A DNA stretch of 64,000 bases from Cellulophaga tyrosinoxydans. GTDB lineage: Bacteria > Bacteroidota > Bacteroidia > Flavobacteriales > Flavobacteriaceae. The stretch covers positions 1 through 64,000 of the forward strand of contig NZ_FWXO01000003.1 of the NCBI RefSeq assembly GCF_900176415.1. The letters are read 5' to 3'. The notes beneath the pieces are model-generated. The model was not told the DNA's origin and did no database searches. It saw only the letters and a program-made list of their open reading frames with translations. Below are positions 8,608 to 20,600 of the stretch, piece after piece; the stretch's first letter is position 1, and every line of letters starts with the position of its first letter. Made by a program: the position numbers and the translations under genes.

Positions 8608-11600
8608 ATGAAAAAATACTGTCTTCTCCTTCTTGCTTTACTTTCTTTTAGTAGTATTTCTTTTGCTCAGTTGAGTGATCTTCATTATTTGCCACCTTTA
8701 AAACAAGGAAGAAATAATGCCGCAATAGAGCGTCAAGCAGTTTATCTTTCTACTCCTGTAACAACAGCGTTTACTGTAAATGCCTATAGAGGAACCTCAG
8801 CTACTCCTATTGCAACATTCAATATTTCGAATGTAAGTCCAGCAGTATATACATTGGCCACCGGTGACAACAACATTACTTTAGTAACTGATGCGAATAC
8901 TGGTATTGTTTTAAATAATAGTGGATTACGATTTGAATCTCCAAGTGGCAACAAGTTTTATGTAAACTATAGAGGATACTCTTCAGCACAAGCTACCTCG
9001 CTAACTTCTAAAGGAAGAGTGGCTTTAGGTCGACGTTTTAAATGGGGAGGTGTGCCAAACCTAGGTGCAGAAGTATCAAAATCTAACACATTAGGTATTA
9101 TGGCTACGGCAAATAATACTAGAGTAACACTTTCTGGTTATGATCCTAATTGCGTTTTTAGATTAGGTAATAATGTTGCAGGTATTACAGCAGATAGCTA
9201 TACCATAACTCTTAATGCTAACGAATCTTTTGTTTTTGAAAACTATGTGGGTAATACTCCTACATTAGCCAGCCGCCAAGGTTGGATAGGTGCTTCCATT
9301 GAAGCAGATAAAGACATTGTAATAAGTAATGGTTCATTGAACTTTGGTAGACAAGAAAATAATAGTAACAGAGATGCTGGTATAGATCAACCAGTACCCG
9401 AAAATAAATTAGGTAAAGAATATGTTTTTGTACGTGGAAATGGTCACTCTAACGGATGGACAGAATTTCCACTATTAATAGCAACTGCAGATAATACACA
9501 AATTTTTGTGAATGGGTCTGCAACGCCAATTGCAACTATAAACAATGGTGAGTTTTATGAAGTACCAAGCACTTACTATTCTTCAAGTACTGCTGGAGCA
9601 AATATGTTTATCTATACCTCAAAAGATGTATATGCGTACCAATGCTTGGCTGGAAGTACAGGAGCTCAAACCGCAGAACTTAATTTCGTAGCACCAGTAA
9701 ACTGTTTGTTACCTGATGTTTTGGACAATATTCCTGATATTAGAAACATAGCTGGGTTAATTGTTACAGGAGGCGTAACTATTATTGCCGCTAACAATAC
9801 CCCTGATGCAAATATTACTGTAACTGATGGAAATGGAAATGTTACGTTGCCAGCTTCACAAGCTGTTGCTGGAACTACCGATTGGAAAACTTTTTATATT
9901 CCTAATTTAAACGGAAACGTTAGAGTACAATCTACTGGTCCAATAGCCGTTGGATTTTTTGGTGTTAATGGTAATCAAGGAGTTGCAGGTTATTTTTCAG
10001 GATTTGATACCGTTCCGGAGGTTACCTTAGATGTAAGAGGTGGAAGCGGTTGTTTTGTTGGTTCTGAAATATATGAGGCTACAGGAAATTTTGATGCGTA
10101 TCAATGGTACGAGGATGGCGTTGCTATCCCTGGGGCCAACGGTCCTAGTTATGCAGCGATGCGCGCTGGAGATTATTTCGTCAGAGGAACCAAAGGTCCT
10201 TGTACCTATGATTCACAGCCTTTAACCGCGCTATACTGCGATCCAGATGTGGTTATCAATAAAACTGTAGATAAATCGGAAATAATGGAAGGCGAAACTG
10301 CCACGTTTACGATACGTGTTCGTAACCTAGGCGCAGGTCCTTTAACTAATTTACGAATTACAGACAACATACCAACAGGACTTACCCTAGTGACAGCGCA
10401 AACGATAACTGGGTCTTGGAGTGGTAACACTTGGAATATTGGAACATTAAACGGTGGTGAATCGGCTATTTTAAGACTGGAAGTTCTGGCAGATGAAATA
10501 AACACTTTACCGCTTTTAAGTTTGGTAAATACAGCAACAAATACACAAGATCAAGTTGATACAAATATCACCAAAGATTCTCCTTCTGCTTATATAACTG
10601 TTCATAACGATTATGATAAGGATGGAATAAAAGATATTACTGACTTAGATGATGATAATGATGGAATTTATGATGAACAAGAATGCAGTAATTTATCTTT
10701 AAATATTGCAAATGGGGCTTCCTTTAACAATACGTTTGTTACTATTGATAATTATTTAGTCTTAGATATTTTTAACCTTGACAATTCCTTCAATTTACAA
10801 ATTAATGGAACCAATATTGCTGGTGAAATTCAATTTCAATCTGCAGTTTCTGGCAATTTCGCTACTTTCTTAGACGGTTATGGTTATGGTCAAAATGGAA
10901 ACTCACAAGTATATACATTATCTGGTTCTACAGCTACTCCATTAATAAGACTTGTTATTAATCAAGCAGGAGAATTAATGCTCTTTGGAGCTAAAACTAG
11001 TAATGGAACATTATTGCCGATGGTTCTAACAACCCCTGCAACCGCGGTTAACTGGAATGCATCGGGCACAAATACGGTAACTATTGGACAGATGGTTACA
11101 GGACCAACCAATATGCGTGGAATTTTAAGAACTGCAGGTTGTGATACAGACGCTGATGGTTTACCAAATCATTTAGATCTTGATAGTGATGGCGATGGCT
11201 GTAGTGATGCAAATGAATTTTATAAAAGTGACAATGCTGATGGTGGTGATGGTGGTGAATACGGTACGGGTGTTCCTGCTGTAAATGCATCAAACGGAAC
11301 CGTTTCTGCTGCGTCATACGTTAGAGTACTAGCGCCAGAAATCCTACTAGGTAACACTTCTGAAAATTTAGGCGGAACCAATATTAATGGTCAATCAGTA
11401 ACCCTAGGTCAAACATTACAATACGTATTACGCTTTCAAAATACAGGAGATGATAATGCCTTAAACTATACTATTCGAGATATTTTACCCAACAATGTAA
11501 CCTTGGAGAATGTAGATGTATCTGGAGCACCAGGAACGACGTATACGTATGACATCAATACAAGAAACGTAGTATTTACCATCCCTAATAATTTAGTTGA

Positions 11601-14600
11601 AGTTGGTGACACAGAATATAGTATTAGAATAAGAGTTAAAATCACCTCCAATTGTACAGATTTTGTTGCGGCTTGTTCATCAAACCTTGAAAACATAGCC
11701 TATTCCACTTACCAAGGGGCAATCAATACAAGAACTTTTACAGATGAAGGTGGACTTACAACTATAACTGCCTGTGCACGTACGCCAGAAATAGCTAGTA
11801 ATTCTATTCTTAATGATTTAACTGCCTGTAACCAAGCTAGAACAGTACAATTATGTGGAGATTTTACCATATTAACGGCTGGTGCTGGTTATGTATCTTA
11901 CAACTGGTTTTTAGATACTAATAACAACGGCGTTATCGATGCTGGTGATACTGCTTTAAATGATGGCAATCCAGATAATAATCCAAGAACATACCGCACC
12001 ACGGTAATTGGTAACTTTATAGTACAAAAAATATCAGATGGTAGTTGTCCTAATTTAGTAGAACGCATCACAGTAGAACGCTTTGGAACCACCCAAACAA
12101 ATCCTATTGTAGATTATTTTAACCAAGTAAATAGTGACGCTAACCCAGATAATGATTTACAGGGTGAAATTGTAACATGTTCTATAGATGGTGATTTATT
12201 ACCAAAAATATTTCTTTGTGGAGCATCTGATGAAGCTACTATTCAATTGGGAATTACAGACGCACAAAGTATTTCATGGCAATTGCTAGATGAAAACAGT
12301 TGTACGGATAGTGGTGAAGATTGTGGTAACAAAAACGGAACTTGCTCTTGGACAACTGTATCTAATTTAAACAATTTCACGGTTTCAAATAGTGGTGAAT
12401 ACAGAGTTGTTTTAAATTACACGAACGGATGTTCCAGTCGTTTCTATTTTTCAGTATTTAAAAACGAATTAGATATTAACTATACTTCAAAAAACATACT
12501 TTGTGCAACTGATGGAAATATTAGGATAACAAATGTAGGTTCTGGTTATGGCTTTAGTTTAGTAAATGCATTAGACAACACGGTTATCATACCTTTCTCT
12601 GCTAATAACGGCCCTAACTTTAATATTGCCAATAGTGGTACTTACAAGGTGCAAATAACACAACTTAACCCAAGTGACAATGCACCAATTGCGGGAAGTT
12701 GTATTTTCGAAACAGAAGATATAGGTATTCGAAGAGAAGATTTTACAGTGAATATTAGTACTACTCCCGAAGATTGTAATGCTGGTGGAACCATACGCGT
12801 ACAAGTAGAAAATGCACTTCCAAATTATAACTATGAGTTACGTTTAGATGACGGTAGTAATGGCGGTTTAGGCTCTCCTGTTCAAAATCATCCTACACAA
12901 AATGATAACTCTTACGAATTTACAGGAGTTAGTGCAGGCAATTATATTGTACTTACTACAACACAAGATGGCTGCTCAAATTCACAAGATATCACAGTCG
13001 GAATTATTGAAGAGTTAAAACTAAATGCGGTAACATCTGAAAACATTACTTGTACAGCTGGAATTGTTAATCTTACTCCTTCTGGAGGATTACCAAGTCC
13101 AAATTATGAAATGGCTATTTGGAGTAAAGATGGTGTAGCTCTTTATAGTAATGAAATAAGCGTACCTGCTTCAGCCTATACAACTGAAGTTAGTTTCTTA
13201 TTTGGTTATCGAGGTTCTCCTATTACTTATTACCCAAATGAAGAGGGAGACTATGTTTTTATTTTAAAAGATGGCAATGGTTGTTATGCATTCTCTAACT
13301 CGGTTCGTGTTGAGGATTTTGGCACTCCAAGCATAACTCCTTCCCATAGTCAAATTATTTGTGCGGATAGCTCAAGTTCTACATTAACTGTTTCGGTTAC
13401 AGGTGGCACAGCACCATATAGATATAGTTTAAACGGTGGAATTAATTATCAATCCACAAATACTTTTGAAAATTTAGCTGCAGGCATATATTCTATTACC
13501 GTAATGGATGCAAGTGGCGCAACGGAAACAACAGGCTGTGAAACAAGTATCGAATACGAAATAGATCAACCTTTTAGATTACTTGCTTCTGCTGCAATAA
13601 TAGAAGATGCATCATGTAATCCTACTGGTGCATTGGTTAAAATATTAAACCCTACAGGAGGCGATGGCATCTATGAATATAGTTTTGATGGTGGCTCAAC
13701 ATTTACCGCAGCTAACGCTAGAAATTTAGCTCCAGGGGATTATGATTTAGTATTACGTGATGGATTAGAGTGTACTTATGAAATGGAAATAACCGTTCCA
13801 TCTCCTTCAGCAGATCCTAGTTTTACAAGCGCAATTGATTATGATTGTAATGGATTAGGCACCATAACAGTTACTCCATCCAATACAACAGATTTTAATT
13901 ATACCTATCAATTAAACGGCGCAAATAATACGCCGATAGATAATAATATTTTTACCGGTGTTTCGAATGGTACGCAAACAATTTCTATTGGTTATTCTGG
14001 CACTATCACACCTGCGCAAAGCACCTTGTTCTTTGAAAATTTTGGAGCAGGAATATCTACGCAAATTGCAGAAATAGGATCTGATTATTGCTATGAACCA
14101 CAAAGTGGCGCTGAAACAGATTGTAATCGTGGGCCTGCAGGAATATTAGTAAACGGAGAATATACGGTTACTAACTTTGTTACCAATCCAATCCCAGCTT
14201 GGAGAAGTCCTAATGATCATAGTGGGTTAACGGATGGTCGTTTCTTAGTGGTCGACATAAGTACATTCTCTGATGTTTACGCAACTCCTGTCAGCAAAAG
14301 TATTTTATGGCAGAAAAATAATTTAGAAGTATTACCAAACAGAGAAATTACTTTATCACTCTATGCCTACAACCTAATGCAGGTTAGCGGTAATGGCAAT
14401 AACCCAAGAATGCTTATAGAATTAATTGATACTAGTGGAAACATTATTGCAAGTACATCTACTGCAGAAATACCAAAAAATACTAATGCAAATGATTGGC
14501 ATAACCGCACGGTAACTTTTAATCCTGGTGCTAATACCAATGTAGGAATTGTTATAAGAAGTGACCTAAATAGTGATTTTGGAAATGATCTTATCTTGGA

Positions 14601-17600
14601 TGACATTCTAGCATATCAAACACCAGAAGTTTGTGAAAAAACAGAAAATATTACTGTAATTGTTGAAGACAATAAAGAATTTAGCGCAAGATCATTAAGC
14701 AAAACAGACCCAAGTTGTAATGCTGGTTCTGATGGTAGCATACGTTTTGAAGTATTAAATTTTGATACAGCCACAGGATTTGAGTATTCTGTTGATGGTG
14801 GCACTAACTGGACCACCTCTTTAGTATCTCCTATTACAACCACAGCTACTTTAGCAGATGGATTGTATACCGTATTAGTTAGAAAGGTAAGTGACAATGC
14901 ATGTGCGACTAACTTTGATGTTACCTTGGTTGAACCATCAGCTATTATTCCTGGCTTAAGTCAGACTGCAGATTACACATGTTTTAACACTGGAGCAACG
15001 CTTACTGCTTCAGCCACAGGCGGGAACCCTGCTTATCAATATCAACTAGAACAAGCTGGAAATGTTATTGTAAGACCATTCCAAACAAACAAAATCTTCA
15101 ACAATATTACTGAAGGAGATTACTTTGTTAGAGTAAGAGATGCTAAAGGTTGCGAGCAAATTACAACCGTAGCAATAACTGTAGATCGTTATCAAGATGT
15201 TGACTTTGATTTGACAGCAACTGCATGTTATGATGGTAGTAATAACGCTACAATTACAGCAACGGTAACTTCTGGTAATACTGGTTACACTTTTAGAATT
15301 AATGGAAACGCATGGATTACTCCTAGCCCATCAACTTCTAATACACATACTTTTAGTGGTTTAGCAAATGGAAGTTATACCGTTGAAGTAACCGACGCTT
15401 ATGGTTGTGTTTCTGTAGTTAAAACTATTGATATTCAACCTATTTTAAATGCTAGTATTACTTTAAATCATGTGAGTTCATGCGCAGATGGTAGCATTAC
15501 TGTTAATGCAACTGGTGGTGATGGTAATTTAGCCTATGCTTTTGTACCAACTGGTACTGGTGTTTCTTTTTCAGATTTTGGTCCTTCAAATGTATATACA
15601 GTTGCTGCAGCAAACGCAGGTACTTATGATGTTTATGTTTGGGATAACAATGCAGCAAATCCTCATTGTGAATATTCAGAAACGGTTACCATAAACCCTG
15701 CTACGCCATTAACCATAAACGCAGTAGCAACGGATCCATCTTGCTATAATGGCAATGGTAGAATAACAGTATCTGTTAGCTCAGGAATTGCACCTTATAC
15801 TTATCAAATTATCGATCTGGATAATGGAGGTGCTTCCAACCAAACAACAAGTAGCCTATCGGCCAATACAAGAACATTCTTTAATCTTGCTCCAGGAAAT
15901 TACACTATTAATGTTACTGATGCTTCTGGTTGTACCAGTACTCAAACACCAGTAACTATTGGTAATCCAGATGAATTAATATCAGACTTAGAATCTATAT
16001 TATCAGATGATTGTGCACCTGCAACAGGATTTAGATTTATAAACTATACTACAACCCTTAGCGGAACCTTACAGTTTAGTCACAATGGTGGAACCACTTG
16101 GCAATTATCTGATACTTTTGAATCACCTGCTTATACGTTAACATCTGGTAATACGGTTAACCCATCTATTAGAACAGTTGATGGTTCCGGAAATACTTTA
16201 TGTAGAGTAGATTTCCCACAATACACCATAAACTTTCCACTGGATGATCTAGATATTACTGTTTCTACGGTTATTAAAAACTGTAATGAATTAATTGTTA
16301 CTGTACAGGGGAATGAAGGTACAGCTCCATATCAATATACTTATAGTGATGATCCAGCAAACTTTAATGCTATTACTCCTGCCAACCCATGGTCCACACC
16401 TGCAAGAGGCTTAGGAGACCCAGAAGTATTTAATGGTTTAATTCCAGGTAGAACTTATGTTTTTTATGTGAAAGATGCCAATGGATGTATCAGACAGAGC
16501 GACCAAAACGTTGCAGAACTGAACACCAATCCAATAGATATTGATGCGACTTTTACACCATCATGTTCAGCCCTAAATAACGGTCAAATTGTATATACTC
16601 TTATTGACAATCAAGCTCCTACCGAGCTTAACATGAGATGGGAATTACGCAATTTAAGTGGAACTATTATCCGTTCTAGTGGTAATGGACTTACTCCAGG
16701 ACTTCCTGGTGCTATTATTGGCTATAATTCTTCAATTACTATTGGTAACTTAAGTCCTGATGATTATTATATAACTGTAACCGAAGTAAATGGCACAACA
16801 GACACCTGTATTTCAGCATCGGAAAACCTAAAATTAATTGAATTAAATCCTATAACTGCAGCATTAAATAAACTGCAAGACATGACTTGTGACAATCCTG
16901 GTTTAATAGCGATTGAAAATATAAATGGTGGTGGCGGCAGCTATAATTACACAGTAACAGGTCCTGCTCCATTTAGCGCTATTTCTGGTACAACAGATAA
17001 TCCAATTGAAATTCCTGCAGGTTCTCCTACGGGCACATACAATGTTTCCATTAGTGATCAATATGGTTGCGGTGCCTATGCTATAGGTAGTGTAAATATG
17101 ACTATGCCCCTTCCACCAACTATTACGAGCGTAGCAGTAGAGAATTGCAGTACCAAACCAAGTATTACAATTACGGCCAGTAGTCCTTCTTCTTCCATTC
17201 TTTATTATTCTATTGATGGCGGATTAAATTATGTAACCAACAACGTTTTTAATAATTTAACTGCAGGAACATATGCTGTTTTTGTTAAAGATGGTAATGG
17301 CTGTACGTTTATATACACTACTAGTCCTGTAATTGTACATCCAAGATTGCAAGCAACGGCTTCGTTGGTTTCAAGTTTAGGTTGTGGTCCAGGTCAGGAA
17401 GCAGAAATAGAAATTAATGCAATCTCAGGATCTGGCAATTATGATTACATCATTGCTGATTCTTCTGGTCCTTTAGGAGTAAGACAAGCATTAACATCAC
17501 CAGAAATAGTTTTGGTTTCTGTGGCAGACATTTACACGATTACCGTTTATGATAACAATACTTCCGGACCTGAATGTTCTAGAGTATTTACTGTAGAAGT

Positions 17601-20600
17601 TCCTGCGGCTGTTCAACCCAATTTTACAGCAACACCTACAGATGTTAGTTGCGATGGATCAACTGATGGAACTATTGCTATTGCAGAAACTAACAATGGC
17701 AACAATCCACTAAGCTACAGTTTAGTGCCCAATAATGGTAGTTATGACAGTGCAACAAATTCTTTTATTAATTTGCCTGCTGCAACTTATCAAGTAACTG
17801 GAACAGGACCTAATGGCTGCCAAACTGTTGTTAATACTGTTGTGGTTGGAGTACCTAACCCTATTACATTTACAACACCAGTAGTGAATGAATTTGGTTG
17901 TACTACTAATAATACTACAAACAATGCAACTATTGTATTGGACGCTTCAAGTATAACTGGAGGTAGCAATAATTATGTTCGATTTGAATTTATTGATGTA
18001 GCAACTGGAACTATTTTACAAAACAATACGTCTTCTACATACCAGTATACAGATTTCAATGGTGGTGATGTTATTGTTCGTGTTATAGATAATAATGGTT
18101 GTAGTGGTGAAGAAACCGTTACAGTAGCTCCTTATGATCAACTTATTTCAGCTTCTACAAGTGTTGTTGAAGCCATAAATTGTATCAATGCAGGTGAAGA
18201 TATTAGCGTTTCGGTAACTGGGCGTCTTTCAACCTATGCGACTAATCCAGGAGATTATACCTTTAGATTATTGCCTTCAGGTACTGTACAAGGATCAAAT
18301 ATTTTCCCAGACTTACAACCAGGCACGCACACCATTGAAGTTAGAAATAGTATTACAGGTTGTGTTATAACTACGCAACATGTAGTGCGAGCGCCAAATA
18401 CATTTACTGTTTTAGTAGAGAAATTGTCAGATGCAGTTTGTTATGGGGACAATGGTAGCATTAGACTTACAATGAGTGACGCTACGTACACCGGAAGTTA
18501 TACCTATCGAGTGTACAATACAAACAATACTCCTAACGATCCTTCAGATGATGGTAGCGCTATTTTTACAGCAAGCTCACCTAATGCTGGTCCAACTCCT
18601 GCAATTGATGTGGCTGCTGGAAATTATAGAGTAGAAGTAATTCAGGACGGCTTACCAAATTGTCCGCAAAATAGAGTATTCAGTATTTCTACACCAAGTG
18701 CTCCGGTTACACTAGCGCCTATAGCTAGAAAGGATGTAGGTTGTACTAATGACCAAGGAACGGCTATTATTGATCCAAATGGTGGATTAGCACCTTATAC
18801 TATAACCTTAACAAACGATGATACTAGTGTTAGTAGAACTGTCACAAATGTAAATGCTCAGCAATTTCAAAATTTAACAGCAGGTCGTTATTCAGTAGTT
18901 GTTGTAGATGCTTTAGGATGCTCTAATACTTTCACAAATGTATTTGAATTATTGCTTCCTGATCCAATATCTGGCACAATTAGTAATACAAATTTAGTTT
19001 GTGCAGGTGATACGGATGCATCTGTTAGTATTAGTGTAAATTCAAGAAATATTACTACTAATTACAGATATAAATTAAACAGATATAATGATGCTTTAGG
19101 AAGTACATTACTGCAGTCAACTGCTAATCAAACCTCAGCAACATTTAACAATCTTGGGGCCGGATATTACAGTATTAGTGTAATAGATGATATGAATTGT
19201 ACCTTCGAATCTTCTATTGTAGAAATCATTAATCCTATAAAACCAAAAGGTTCACTAGTTATGTTATCACCTTTAGGTTGCACAGTTGGGGCACAATTAC
19301 AATTAACAGCCACTGGCGGATCTGCACCCTACACATGGAGTACTGATGGTGTTACATTTAATGCTATGAACGAAACTAATGGTAGTGATACGCATCTTTT
19401 CCTAAACATGACAGCTGGAACGTATACCTATTACATTAGAGATAGTTTCAATTGTATTTCAACGGTTTCTAATACAGTAGTTGTAGATCCTATAGAGACA
19501 TTAACTCTGGCTGTAAATACAACAGCGGCGGTAATTAATTGTAATGGCGAAAGCACCGCAGTTATAAGCGTAAGAGCCGATGGTGGATTAGGAAATTATC
19601 AATATGGTTTATTCGCAGATGCCGGTTTAACTAATCAAATTAGAGCCTATCAAAATTCTGAGGTGTTTGCAGATTTACCAATGGGTGTATACTTTATAAA
19701 CGTTCAAAGTGAAGATTGTGAGACTATTTCAAGTCAAATAAACATTACAGAACCAACACCATTGATAGTTGACCCTGTTGTGACAAATGTGAGTTGTTTT
19801 GAGGAAAATGATGGAAGTATTGTTGTTAATTTAAGTGGAGGTTCTGGTAATTACCAATATGCCATATCGCCAAATCTTAATAAGTTCGATACCAAAAACA
19901 CCTTCACTAATTTAGGACCAGGAACTTATACCATAATTGCTCAAGATAAAAACGGTTGTTTTGAACAATTAGAAATCACAATTACTGAGCCTAGTCTATT
20001 GGAGTTTGTTGCTACAACCACTCCAGAAGTTTGCGCTGGCGATGAAGATGGTACCATTAGCTTAACCATAAATGGCGGCACTGGACCATATAGCACTAGT
20101 TTAAATTCAGATAATGATGCAGATTTTGTTGAAGGTCAAACACTTTATCAAGATTTAGCGGCTGGAACTTACACCGTTTTTGTAAAAGATGCTAATAACT
20201 GTATTACTAATCAGGCTATTATCGTTGAAGGAGGTGAAAATTTAAACACCACGCTTACAGTAGTCTACGAGTGTACTGGTGATACTCCTAACAACAGTCT
20301 TGCTATTGATTTTGAAGATCCAAGTATTAGTGCTGATGTTCTTTACGGTTTAGATACAATGGATCCAAATGATTTTGTAATGGATCCTGACTTTACCAAC
20401 ATAGCGCCTGGAGCACATTATTTAACTATTGCTCACGCAAATGGTTGTATTAGAACATTTGATTTCAATGTAGAAGCATATGAACCTCTTGTACTAACAT
20501 TAGAACAAAGAGCTATTAATGAAATTACGGCGACTGCTGTAGGTGGTAAAGAAGGATATACCTACTATTTTGATGGCATTGAGAATGGTGAAGATAATAC